NCBI GenBank assembly: GCA_024278915.1
Contig: JAJRSG010000301.1
Span: forward strand, 1 to 48,804
DNA from: Alphaproteobacteria bacterium
GTDB taxonomy: Bacteria > Pseudomonadota > Alphaproteobacteria > Caulobacterales > Maricaulaceae
Length of the DNA stretch: 48,804 nt
Direction: 5' to 3'
The notes under the pieces were generated by a model. The model saw only the letters and a program-made list of their open reading frames with translations. It searched no databases and was not told the origin of the DNA. Position numbers and translations under genes: made by a program. The first letter of the stretch is position 1. The number at the start of each line of letters is the position of its first letter. Positions 20,018 to 29,833 of this stretch are shown here, piece after piece.

Positions 20018-21382
20018 ATGAAAAATTTCGAAAATTTTCTTCGAATTGATGAATTGGCTCGTACTAGTGATGTTATGCGCGCCCGTGCTGTGTACGCAAT
20101 TGGTCTTTTATTCCTTGTCTCTCAAGTGGCTAATCTTGCTCTTATGTCCTACACATATGGTTACTGGACACTTGACCATTGGATCAGTGTTGGCGTGTGC
20201 GCTAGCGTTATGGCTTTGATCGTGATGCTTCGATTTACAAAACAGTTCGCCTTTTTTGCCGGATTTTATTCCTTGCTAATGCTTGTTGGTATTTTTATGT
20301 CTTCAAATACTGATTTCACTGGCATCAATTCGTCTCTGATACCATTCTTAATTGTGGGTGCTGTTATCAATGGTTTTATCAGTGGTTGGCGTTCAACCTT
20401 GGCATTTTGGGGGTTAGGAGCGGGGTTAATAACAGTCTTATATTACAATTCTGCGGCTGCACCTACTGGCGCATTGTTTGATCCAGAACTGTTTCGCGCT
20501 CGTAATTTTCAGAGAGCTGCGCAAGCACAAATTTCATTTGGCCTTGTTTCGATGATTGTTATGGCGGCAAGTCAGCATATGCATTCTGCATTTTCCCAGT
20601 TGGAAAATAAGATTGAAGAGGTGGAGCATTTAAGTGGGGAAAGAAATAAATTTCTGGCTAATATGAGTCATGAACTTCGTACGCCTCTTAATGGGATTAT
20701 GGGGTTTAGCGAGTTATTATCGCGAGCCGCCCTGAACCCTGAACAGGAAAAATACGCAGGCATTGTCAATAGAAGTGCCAACACTTTGTTGGCAATTATT
20801 AATGACGCATTGGATATTTCAAAACTGGATGCTGGAAATTTCAGGCTAAAACAACAACCATTTGATTTAATCGAACTGATGCAGTCCGTGATCCAACTTT
20901 ATCAGCCAATCGCCATTAAAAAGGGTTTATTGGTGGGCATGCAATTTTCACCAGATATTCCTCGTCATTATATTGGAGACGAAGCCAGAATTCGCCAGGT
21001 TCTAAATAATCTTACAAATAATGCTTTGAAGTTTACGCAGCAAGGTTCTGTCAATATAAGCGTCGAGGTTTCAGGATATACAGCCTCACGAGCTATCGTG
21101 AAAATTTCGGTTATCGATACAGGCGTAGGGATTGCACAAAAAGATATAAAAACTGTGTTCAAAAGGTTTGCCCAAATTGATAACCCTTCTATCTCAAGTG
21201 CTGAGGGTACAGGTCTAGGTTTAGCAATTTGTAAGGATATTGTCGGGCATATGGGGGGAGAACTCCATCTTGAAAGTGAGTTGGAAAAAGGTTCGATATT
21301 CTCATTTAGCTTGGATTTGTCTGTTGTTAGATCTGCAAGTCCAGCCGCTCAGGAAACGAAAAAAATCGTTCAAGCTGCCTAG
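20018..21382 (+). CDS. Membrane-bound hybrid-type sensor histidine kinase (HisKA + HATPase, no receiver)
   Basis: N-terminal TM segments; FLANMSHELRTPLNGIMGFSELL (H-box), NNLTNNALKFT (N-box), DTGVGIAQKD, GTGLGLAICK. Confidence 0.9.
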   Translation: MKNFENFLRIDELARTSDVMRARAVYAIGLLFLVSQVANLALMSYTYGYWTLDHWISVGVCASVMALIVMLRFTKQFAFFAGFYSLLMLVGIFMSSNTDFTGINSSLIPFLIVGAVINGFISGWRSTLAFWGLGAGLITVLYYNSAAAPTGALFDPELFRARNFQRAAQAQISFGLVSMIVMAASQHMHSAFSQLENKIEEVEHLSGERNKFLANMSHELRTPLNGIMGFSELLSRAALNPEQEKYAGIVNRSANTLLAIINDALDISKLDAGNFRLKQQPFDLIELMQSVIQLYQPIAIKKGLLVGMQFSPDIPRHYIGDEARIRQVLNNLTNNALKFTQQGSVNISVEVSGYTASRAIVKISVIDTGVGIAQKDIKTVFKRFAQIDNPSISSAEGTGLGLAICKDIVGHMGGELHLESELEKGSIFSFSLDLSVVRSASPAAQETKKIVQAA

Positions 21383-22428
21383 CTTACCCAATTCACCCAT
21401 CTTCCATGATAATCCGCGCGGGCGAGGGTTGTTGTTTGTCCGCCCGGATACATAGTGAGGGTGAGTACTCCGCCCGGTTCTTGACCGTCCGCTTCAAAGC
21501 TTAATCTGGCTAGCGGTGCGGTTTCGGTGGCGCGTGCCCCTGCGGCTTTGATGATCATTTCGCCTTGTCGCTTTAAATTTTCAGGGAAATATTGCCATGC
21601 AATGGTGTGGTAAATGACGTGTACAGCGCCTTCATGTGACGTGGACAGGCGGTGTTGGAGCCAGTCAATGGCGTCCATTTTATCGACTTGGTAGGGATAT
21701 TGCGCTGCGAGATCAAAAGCGGCCTTTGTGCGGGTAATTCGCTCTGGTTGATCTGCCCATAAATAGGAAAGCAGGTTGGTGATCTGGCTTTGGTCACTTA
21801 GATCTGTCGGGTTGAGGTCACATCCGCGCCGTTCAAGTATTCGAATGTCGTGTGTCGGCGGTGTTGGTCCTTTCCATTGGGGTGCTAACGTGACTGGAGA
21901 GGTTTTATTACCCCATGTTTGTCCACCGAAAGCATAATGGTAATGCTGCCAGTTTAAATTCAATCCTGCACTGGCACCAAGTTCAGAACAAACCAGAGGT
22001 AAGTTATGGGTGCGATCTGCAATGGTGAGAAAACCGGGGAGAAGGATGGCTGAACGTCTGACCTCATTGGTCTGGGGCGGGCTTTTCAGTTGGCGCAAGA
22101 TGGCAGGGGCATGATTTGCAAAAGCGGTTTGCAAGGCCTCCCAAAGCTGGGCATCGGTTTTGCTTTTGTCGTGTGGAGGGTAAACTTCGCTTAGTTCCGA
22201 GCACCTGTCTTGTAGCACCAAATGATGCAGGGCGCCCATTAAACGTAAGGGGACATTATCTCCACTCGCCGTGACATCGCCTTCCCAGTTAAAGAGAACT
22301 TTTCCGAGATCTGTTTGAGGGGTCAAATATTGCGCCAGCATCTCTCCCCAACGCGCCATGAATGGGGACCCTAAATTTTCAGCATGCATGGCTTGGATGC
22401 GAAATGCTTTGGTTAGTTGGTGGCTCAT
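21379..22428 (-). CDS. DUF2332 family protein
   Basis: HQLTKAFRIQAMHAENLGSPFMARWGEMLA...SELGASAGLNLNWQHYHY... Confidence 0.8.
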   Translation of the reverse strand: MSHQLTKAFRIQAMHAENLGSPFMARWGEMLAQYLTPQTDLGKVLFNWEGDVTASGDNVPLRLMGALHHLVLQDRCSELSEVYPPHDKSKTDAQLWEALQTAFANHAPAILRQLKSPPQTNEVRRSAILLPGFLTIADRTHNLPLVCSELGASAGLNLNWQHYHYAFGGQTWGNKTSPVTLAPQWKGPTPPTHDIRILERRGCDLNPTDLSDQSQITNLLSYLWADQPERITRTKAAFDLAAQYPYQVDKMDAIDWLQHRLSTSHEGAVHVIYHTIAWQYFPENLKRQGEMIIKAAGARATETAPLARLSFEADGQEPGGVLTLTMYPGGQTTTLARADYHGRWVNWVS

Positions 22429-23291
22429 ACCTTCACTTGGACATGACCATGTTCATCAATCCATCCTCTGCGCATGCCTTGAGAATTATGAGGGAAAACG
22501 GGTAGGCCAAATTTTCCAAGGGCAATGACACCACCGTAACCGCCTTGCACCCCCATGTCGTCAATGGCACCTTGGGCGGCGCTTTCTAGGGAAAAATTTC
22601 CGTACCGCATGCGCGCGGAAATATCGGCAGCAATGGCGGCTTTGATGAAATATTCGCCTTGACCGGTACATGAGACAGCCACGCGTTGATCTGCCCATAC
22701 GCCAGCGCCAGGTAAGGGGCTGTCGCCAACTCGTCCTTGCATTTTGCCTAGCAAGCCACCTGTTGAAGTGGCGGCGGCCATATTGTCTTGATGATCGCGG
22801 GCGACAACGCCAATGGTCCCTGTATCTAAATCTTCAGGCAGGCGGGTAATGCCTTGCACAATGTAATAATCGAGGGGGTTCGTGATTTGCGTGCAATTTT
22901 GGGCGCTGGCGAAATTTTCGGCGCCACGCCCCGCTAACATTACATGAGGTGTGTTTTCCAACACTTTGCGGGCTACGCGAATTGGGTTTTTATATCCCTT
23001 CATTGCCGCTACGGCACCAATATTTCTGTTGGCACCGTCCATGATCGAAGCATCAAGCTCATATTCGCCGGCGCTGTTGGGGCCGGTGCCTTTGCCCGCG
23101 ACATAAAGTCCCGAATTTTCTAGCAATACAGCCAGTTCTTCTACCACATCCAGAGCGCAAGCTCCCTCTATCAACATGGCTTTGCCCTTTGCCATGACTT
23201 GCTCAAGGTTTTGAAGTTGCTCGGCTTGTTCTTTATAAACATAATTGCCAGCCCCACCGTGAACAGCGAGGGCGATAGATGTGTTTGCCAT
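22425..23291 (-). CDS. Isoaspartyl peptidase/L-asparaginase (Ntn hydrolase)
   Basis: ALAVHGGAGN...; catalytic DTGTIGVVARDHQDNMAAATSTGG; start at MANTSIALAVHGG. Confidence 0.93.
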   Translation of the reverse strand: MANTSIALAVHGGAGNYVYKEQAEQLQNLEQVMAKGKAMLIEGACALDVVEELAVLLENSGLYVAGKGTGPNSAGEYELDASIMDGANRNIGAVAAMKGYKNPIRVARKVLENTPHVMLAGRGAENFASAQNCTQITNPLDYYIVQGITRLPEDLDTGTIGVVARDHQDNMAAATSTGGLLGKMQGRVGDSPLPGAGVWADQRVAVSCTGQGEYFIKAAIAADISARMRYGNFSLESAAQGAIDDMGVQGGYGGVIALGKFGLPVFPHNSQGMRRGWIDEHGHVQVKV

Positions 23292-23383
23292 AATAATCTC
23301 ATGATTTTTAAAAAATAGTTTTGTGATTTTAGCTGAACTTAGTAGTGTCTGCAAATCGTAATTATTAGCTAACAGAGGCCATC

Positions 23384-24169
23384 ATGGAATTATCAAAAAA
23401 TATCGCAGCAGTCGTCACCGGCGGAGCATCTGGTCTCGGGGAAGGGACTGCAAGATTACTTGCTGCCAAAGGCGTAAAAGTGGGCATTTTTGATATGAAT
23501 GAAGAGCGCGGCGAGAAAGTAGCTAAAGAAATTGGCGGTGTCTTTGCGCGTGTTGATGTGTCCTCCGAAGAAAGTGTGGACGCAGGCTTTGCCGCCGTGC
23601 GGGCGGTGAATGGCCAAGAAAGAATTATGGTCAATTGCGCCGGAATTGCTGGGGGCATGAAAACGGCAAGCCGTGACCGTAAAACTGGGGAAATTCGCCC
23701 TCATGATTCTGGTTTCTTTGCTAAAATCATTAATGTAAACCTTATCGGCACTTTCATGTGTGTGGCGAAATCTGCGGCAGGGATGATGTCATTAGAGCCA
23801 ACGGATCCAGATGGGGAACGGGGCGTTATTGTCAACACAGCTTCGGTTGCCGCTCAAGACGGGCAAATTGGACAAGTGGCTTATGCGGCTTCCAAGGGGG
23901 GTATTTTATCAATGGCATTACCTGTTGCGAGAGATTTGGCTCGTGAAGGTATTCGGTGCAACACGATCTTACCGGGATTTTTCGAAACACCGATCTATGA
24001 ACAAATGAAGCCAGAGGTCAAAGAGGCCTTGCGCGCTTATGTACAATTTCCAGCCCGTTTCGGTACAACGGAAGAATATGCCAAGCTGGTCGCGACTTTG
24101 TGTGAGCAAACCTATATTAATGCTGAACACATCCGTGCCGACGCAGGCGCTCGCATGCCGCCACGTTAG
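23384..24169 (+). CDS. SDR family oxidoreductase (3-hydroxyacyl-CoA dehydrogenase-like)
   Basis: AVVTGGASGLGEGTARLLAAKGVKVGIFDMNEE; VNCAGIA; QVAYAASKGGILSM. Confidence 0.88.
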   Translation: MELSKNIAAVVTGGASGLGEGTARLLAAKGVKVGIFDMNEERGEKVAKEIGGVFARVDVSSEESVDAGFAAVRAVNGQERIMVNCAGIAGGMKTASRDRKTGEIRPHDSGFFAKIINVNLIGTFMCVAKSAAGMMSLEPTDPDGERGVIVNTASVAAQDGQIGQVAYAASKGGILSMALPVARDLAREGIRCNTILPGFFETPIYEQMKPEVKEALRAYVQFPARFGTTEEYAKLVATLCEQTYINAEHIRADAGARMPPR

Positions 24170-24196
24170 TTTTGATCCGAACGGGGGCGCTCGCTT

Positions 24197-25141
24197 TTAT
24201 AAGGTATTTCTGAAAGCTGCCAAAAACATATCCAATTTGTCTTTGGGGAGATGATTAATCCCGGCGGCACCGGTACGCCCGCCACCACTTGGGAACTGAA
24301 TGCACAATGTGTCTGCATGTTGTGGGGCGGTTAATTTGGCCCGCACTGATACCGTAAACCCTCCTTTGCGGTTATGGGTCAGGACGGCATGGGCGTGGCC
24401 TTGATCTTGGTTGGCAATGGCATTGCCGAAACTGCCTGATATTCTGCGAGCCCACGGGGCATCGTCAAGTAAAATTACATGGGGGGCGATGGCTTTCGCA
24501 GATTTAGCTTTGCGCATATCGTCGGCAAACCCGTTTTGTAAGGTGGCGAAAATATCAGGACGTGCCTGCAAGCAATCTTGTGGTGTTTGAAAGGGAAGAA
24601 GGTATTCAAAAAGCGTCGCAGGTGGAAAATGTAAATCAGAAATATGACTGCCATAGCCATTGTAATTCAGAAGCTCGCCGAATGTTTTAAGATTCTGCCT
24701 GTCTTGTGGGTTAAGGTTGATTTTATCCGCTAAGGCGGCCGCGCTCTTTATCATATTGTCGCCATAAGCACCAACAATCGCCCAGTCGGAATATTCACCG
24801 TCCAGACATTTGTTGACAAGTAAGGACGTGCATATGGTGGGTCTTGTATCAATAACGGCAAATAGGTTTTCGTGTGAAGGAATATCGCCTGCATTATGGT
24901 GGTCAACATAGAAAACATGTGCGCCGGTGATGAGGGCTCTTTGAAGTCCTTTTTGGTTGACGCGCATGGAGACATCTAACACGGTTAATTGGTCGTCTTT
25001 CTTTGGTTTTATATGGTTTAATAGGTCAATGTCGCGTTTGACACCTGTTATCAGATTAGCTTGTCTGGGTTCTGCCAAGCGGAGTTGTAAGAGGGCACAT
25101 ATGCCATCGGCGTCTCCGTTGAAAATATCATAGGCTGCCAT
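24197..25141 (-). CDS. DHH-superfamily phosphoesterase-like protein
   Basis: YDIFNGDADGICALLQL..., VLDVSMRVNQ..., VFYVDHHNAGD; C-terminal GGGRTGAAGINHLP (DHHA1-like). Confidence 0.8.
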   Translation of the reverse strand: MAAYDIFNGDADGICALLQLRLAEPRQANLITGVKRDIDLLNHIKPKKDDQLTVLDVSMRVNQKGLQRALITGAHVFYVDHHNAGDIPSHENLFAVIDTRPTICTSLLVNKCLDGEYSDWAIVGAYGDNMIKSAAALADKINLNPQDRQNLKTFGELLNYNGYGSHISDLHFPPATLFEYLLPFQTPQDCLQARPDIFATLQNGFADDMRKAKSAKAIAPHVILLDDAPWARRISGSFGNAIANQDQGHAHAVLTHNRKGGFTVSVRAKLTAPQHADTLCIQFPSGGGRTGAAGINHLPKDKLDMFLAAFRNTL

Positions 25142-25217
25142 GTTGTTCCCTATTAAACTCGCTTGCATTCTTAGCACAGGCTTGCGACTATAGGAAAAGT
25201 AAAAATATCATAAGAAA

Positions 25218-27494
25218 ATGGGGGATCGCGTGCAGTCTTTGAAAATTGGTTTGTGTGTTGCGAGTTTAGTTTTATCTGGTTGTGGATCAGGAGAAACGGC
25301 AAAATTGGCGGCGTCACACGTGGTAAAACCCGGTGATCTGACGCCTGCTATCATCCATTCAGACCCTTCTTTGTCGGGACCGACCCTTTCCAAGCCCCGT
25401 ATATCACCTGACGGGAAAATGGTGACGGTGTTGCAAGGGCGCGACAGCGATGCCAACCAACAAGATTTATGGGCTTATGATTTGGCGACTGGCAAATCAA
25501 AATTACTCGTGAGTTCTACGGATTTATTGGGGGCGCCAGAAGTTTTGTCGGCCGAAGAGAAAAACCGCCGCGAAAGGGCACGGGAATATGGCAAAGGCAT
25601 TGTATCTTATAGTTGGGATGCCAAAAGCGAGCAAATTCTGTTTCCGCTCGGCGGGGACGTTTATATTTATAATTTGAAAACAAGAACGGCGACGCAAGTC
25701 ACCAATACCGAAGGGTTTGAAACCGATGCCCATATTTCGGACTCGGGGAATTATGTCACCTATGTTCGTGGGAATGAATTATATGTAACCGATTTGACCA
25801 ATGGTCGGGAGCGCCAACTTTCGTTCGGGGCTACCGATGTCATTCGCAATGCTACCGCGTCATTCGTGGTTCAGGAAGAATTGGATCGGGCAACTGGGTA
25901 TTGGATGTCTCCTGACGAAACCAGAATCGCCTATACACAAATTGATGAGAGCCCCATTGCCATTGAAAACCGTATCGAGTTTTCACAATCTGGTGTTGAA
26001 ACTGTGGCGCAGCGTTACCCATTTGCAGGTACGCCGAACGCGACGGTGAAATTGGGTGTTGTTAGAACTTATGGTCGTCGCACGGTTTGGGTTGATATTG
26101 GACAAGAGAAAGACATTTATCTCGCCCGTGTATATTGGAGCCAAGATAGCCAACATCTATATGTAGGGGTTTTGTCGCGGGATCAAAAATCCTTGAAAAT
26201 GTTAGACGTTAATCCACGTACGGGTACAAGTCGTTTAATGTTCGAAGAAACTTCTCCCACATGGCTAAATATTAGGGGAGAGTTTACGGCGCTTGCGGAC
26301 GGTGGTTTCTTGTGGAGTTCTGAACGCAGCGGATTTCGCCATATTTACCGCTACGGCGCAGGCGGTGTGGATCCCATTCAAATCACCGAAGGGGAATGGC
26401 CCGTTTCCAGAATTAGATGTGTGAATGAAAAAAGTGCAAAAATTTATTTCACAGGTTGGCAAGAAACACCTCTCGAACAACATGTCTTTAGCGTTGGTTT
26501 TGACGGTCGTGGTTTACAACAACTCTCCAAAGGAGCAGGGCTGAATAGCGCAAGTTTTTCTGATAATTGCCTGAGTTATATCGGCACATTTTCCAATAAA
26601 ACGACCCCGCCGCAAACTCGTGCCTATCGTAATACAGGCGAGCCGCTGATCTGGTTAAATGAAAATAAGTTGGATGATCACCATCCATATGCTCCCTATC
26701 TTGACTCTCATATCACGCCACAATTCGGCCAATTGGAAGCGGCAGATGGTACCAAATTGGACTATGCCCTATATAAGCCAAAAGATATTGCACCCGGTGA
26801 AAAACGGCCTGCGATCACCATTGTTTATGGTGGCCCCGGTGTACAAAGGGTACATAATGGCTGGGATAGTAAAGGCTATTTGCCACAACTTTTTGTCGAT
26901 AACGGCTTTGTTGTTTTTCTTTTGGATAACCGTGGGGCTGCCAATCGAGGCAAGGCTTTCGAAGATCACCTTTATCGTGCCATGGGGAAAGCCGAAGTCG
27001 TTGACCAGAGTGTGGGGGCAAATTTCCTCAAACGTCTCCGGTTTGTCGATCCTGACCGTATGGGGGTTTATGGGTGGTCATATGGTGGTTATATGAGTTT
27101 GCATATGCTTGCCCAAACCGACCTGTATAAATCTGGTGTGTCTGGCGCGCCGGTTACGGACTGGCGACTATATGATACGGCCTATACGGAGCGTTATCTT
27201 GGTGATCCAAATCCGGGTGCGAAAAATTATACTAAAGGGTCATATGAAGACGGAGATGTATTTACTCATATTGACGGCCTGACTGAACCATTCCTGCTAA
27301 TCCACGGTATGGCAGATGATAATGTGGTGTTTCGGCATTCCATTATGTTGATGGGCGAGATGCAAAAACGGGGCCGTCATAATATGCGGATCATGACCTA
27401 TCCAGGGGAGAAGCACGGCTTTAGGTCACGGGAAAATAAAATTCACCGAGACCAGCAAATTCTGGATTTCTTTTTAGAAACTTTGGGGGAATAA
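25218..27494 (+). CDS. Dipeptidyl-peptidase IV-type S9 prolyl oligopeptidase, putative lipoprotein
   Basis: Lipobox VLSGC; MGVYGWSYGGYMSLHMLAQ nucleophile elbow; GMADDNVVF; EKHGF. Confidence 0.93.
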   Translation: MGDRVQSLKIGLCVASLVLSGCGSGETAKLAASHVVKPGDLTPAIIHSDPSLSGPTLSKPRISPDGKMVTVLQGRDSDANQQDLWAYDLATGKSKLLVSSTDLLGAPEVLSAEEKNRRERAREYGKGIVSYSWDAKSEQILFPLGGDVYIYNLKTRTATQVTNTEGFETDAHISDSGNYVTYVRGNELYVTDLTNGRERQLSFGATDVIRNATASFVVQEELDRATGYWMSPDETRIAYTQIDESPIAIENRIEFSQSGVETVAQRYPFAGTPNATVKLGVVRTYGRRTVWVDIGQEKDIYLARVYWSQDSQHLYVGVLSRDQKSLKMLDVNPRTGTSRLMFEETSPTWLNIRGEFTALADGGFLWSSERSGFRHIYRYGAGGVDPIQITEGEWPVSRIRCVNEKSAKIYFTGWQETPLEQHVFSVGFDGRGLQQLSKGAGLNSASFSDNCLSYIGTFSNKTTPPQTRAYRNTGEPLIWLNENKLDDHHPYAPYLDSHITPQFGQLEAADGTKLDYALYKPKDIAPGEKRPAITIVYGGPGVQRVHNGWDSKGYLPQLFVDNGFVVFLLDNRGAANRGKAFEDHLYRAMGKAEVVDQSVGANFLKRLRFVDPDRMGVYGWSYGGYMSLHMLAQTDLYKSGVSGAPVTDWRLYDTAYTERYLGDPNPGAKNYTKGSYEDGDVFTHIDGLTEPFLLIHGMADDNVVFRHSIMLMGEMQKRGRHNMRIMTYPGEKHGFRSRENKIHRDQQILDFFLETLGE

Positions 27495-27555
27495 TCAAAA
27501 TTACGATTTTAGCGAAGTGAATAAATCTAGTTGACTACTTTTCATGCCGCTCGGT

Positions 27556-28134
27556 TTAGCGTTGCGTATTTTGTTCTAGGTCCCATGTGCGGTCAATAGA
27601 GGTTGCGTTGGCATTTGCTTTATATTCTACCTTGATCTGTGAGTAGGTAATCGAAATTTTCTCCATAGGCCAAGATTTACCATCTTCAGCCTCGGTTTTA
27701 ATCGATTTAATGGAGGCGTTTTCTAGCTCTATCTTATATTCTTGACCGTTTTGTTTAAATTCCATTTCTATCTTTGGAATGTGTTTGCCATTGGCAACAT
27801 GCAAGAACAAATCAGGGGAGGCCTTGTCAACCCGCTTGGTAATCACAATATCTGAAAAAATCGCACGCCCACCAGTTCTTCCCCCCGTTTGGCTTGCTTT
27901 ATTTGATTGCCTGATGCGAGAAGAAAAACTGTGTATCTCAATCCAGTTTCTATAGCCCGTATGGGTGCTTTCGCCCTGTATGCCTTCTATTTTAATATAG
28001 CCGATCGTATCTGTTTTTATCGTTGTGGTCATTGGTCGAGCATTCAAGCGGGGCATTTGCTGTGCATCCGCCAACGTCGGTGTCATTGTCACCAGTCCCA
28101 AACCGATAAAAAATAGGGAATAATATTTCAACAT
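27556..28134 (-). CDS. Secreted Hcp-like (type VI tube protein family) protein
   Basis: Signal peptide ending ...TPTLADAQ; IEGIQGESTHTGYRNWIEIHSFSSRIRQ ... FSDIVITKRVDKASPDLFLHVANGKHIPKIEMEF, Hcp-fold sequence pattern. Confidence 0.72.
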   Translation of the reverse strand: MLKYYSLFFIGLGLVTMTPTLADAQQMPRLNARPMTTTIKTDTIGYIKIEGIQGESTHTGYRNWIEIHSFSSRIRQSNKASQTGGRTGGRAIFSDIVITKRVDKASPDLFLHVANGKHIPKIEMEFKQNGQEYKIELENASIKSIKTEAEDGKSWPMEKISITYSQIKVEYKANANATSIDRTWDLEQNTQR

Positions 28135-28269
28135 TATAGCTCTCCATTCTCATCTGGGAGCATACGCCCCTTGTTGCGAAAGAGCAAGATAGCAGTTAGG
28201 ATCCGCTGTATTAAAAAAGGTACGAAACACCCTCTCGCTTTTAAATTTATCCTCTGCTAAGAGGGCAGT

Positions 28270-29829
28270 ATGAAAACCATTGCGACATTTTTCCGGCTAT
28301 TTTACACCGCGTTTATCTTGGCACGGCATGATGCGTTGGTGCCGGCTGAATATGCGAAATCTGTCCCATGGTTTGTGCGGTTTATTGGCTGGTTTTCCCG
28401 TCTTTTTGCCAAAAGAAGCCGCGCCAAAAATCCTGGCGAAAGATTGGCGCTTGCCTTGGAAAGCCTTGGGCCTGCCTACATCAAATTTGGACAAATTTTG
28501 GCCACTCGGTCAGATATGCTGGACGAAGAATTTATTCGTGGCCTATCCCGCCTGAAAGATAAAGTCCCGCCCTTTAGTATGGCACAGGCTGAATTGAGGT
28601 TGCAAAAGGACCTTGGCAAGCCTTGGCAAGAGGTGTTTAAAACTTTCTCTGAACCCGTTGCAGCGGCTTCGGTTGCTCAAGTCCACAAAGCAGAACTGAT
28701 GAGCGGTGAGCAAGTTGCCGTAAAGATATTACGTCCGGACATTCACCGTTTGATGGCTAATGATATTGACGTGCTTCGCATGGTGGCGGCGGTGGCGCAA
28801 AAATTTGTTAAATCCCTCGATCGGTTAAAGCCCACGCTCTTTGTAGAAACTGTATCACGGGCGGTATCTCTGGAACTGGATTTACGTTTGGAAGCCGCCG
28901 CCGCCAGTGAGATTGGCGAGATTGCTACGGAAACAGGTTTGTTTCGCGTGCCTGCGCTTTATTGGCATCTTAGTACTAAAAATATCATGGTCATGGAATG
29001 GATTGACGGCATTTCCCTGTCAGATGATGCGGTGCTGACCGATCCAAAAATTGACCGCAAAGCGCTTGCTGTCACGATTATTCAAAGTTTCCTAGCCAGT
29101 GCGTTTGATTACGGCGTGTTTCATGCGGATATGCATGAGGGCAATCTGATTATAGATGAAAACGGCAAGCTGACTTTGTTGGATTTTGGTATCCTTGGCC
29201 GCTTAAGTGCAGAGGAACAACGTTTTCACGCTGAAATTCTATACGGGTTTTTAGAGCGAGATTATCTGCGCATTGCCGAGGTGCATTTTGAGGCAGGCTA
29301 TGTGCCTAGTCACCACACCATTGAAGATTTTGCTTCCGCATTACGGGCCGTTGGGGAGCCGATTTTTGGGAAAACATCTGATCAGGTTTCCATGGCAAAA
29401 GTACTGTTGCAATTGTTCGAGATAACCGAAATTTTTGACATGCAAATGCAGCCGCAACTCATCATGTTACAAAAAACAATGATGCAGGCCGAAGGCGTTG
29501 CACGCCGGCTTGATCCGGAATTTGACATGTGGGAAGCTTCCCGCCCCATCGTCGAGGCAAGCCTACGGCGTGAATTGGGCCCGGAAGGTCGCATTGGCGA
29601 TTTTATGGCAGACCTGCGCCGCTTGCAAAAAACCATGAAAGCTATGCCTGAAGCCGCCGATAATATGGCCGCTCTTGCTAAGGCTTGGCGTGCAGGAGAG
29701 ATCGATTTGTCAGCGATGCCACCGCATCGCCCTGTAACAAAACCGCGAGGTTTGCTGAAAGGGTTTGCATGGGCAGGGGCTGGTGCTGTATTACTCTATT
29801 TTGGATTATTGGCAGCAGGACAGATTTAG
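28270..29829 (+). CDS. ubiB: 2-polyprenylphenol 6-hydroxylase-associated kinase-like protein UbiB
   Basis: LALALESLGPAYIKFGQILATRSDML (KxGQ), ASVAQVHKAEL, VFHADMHEGNLIIDENGKLTLLDFGILG. Confidence 0.95.
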   Translation: MKTIATFFRLFYTAFILARHDALVPAEYAKSVPWFVRFIGWFSRLFAKRSRAKNPGERLALALESLGPAYIKFGQILATRSDMLDEEFIRGLSRLKDKVPPFSMAQAELRLQKDLGKPWQEVFKTFSEPVAAASVAQVHKAELMSGEQVAVKILRPDIHRLMANDIDVLRMVAAVAQKFVKSLDRLKPTLFVETVSRAVSLELDLRLEAAAASEIGEIATETGLFRVPALYWHLSTKNIMVMEWIDGISLSDDAVLTDPKIDRKALAVTIIQSFLASAFDYGVFHADMHEGNLIIDENGKLTLLDFGILGRLSAEEQRFHAEILYGFLERDYLRIAEVHFEAGYVPSHHTIEDFASALRAVGEPIFGKTSDQVSMAKVLLQLFEITEIFDMQMQPQLIMLQKTMMQAEGVARRLDPEFDMWEASRPIVEASLRRELGPEGRIGDFMADLRRLQKTMKAMPEAADNMAALAKAWRAGEIDLSAMPPHRPVTKPRGLLKGFAWAGAGAVLLYFGLLAAGQI

Positions 29830-29833
29830 ATTT

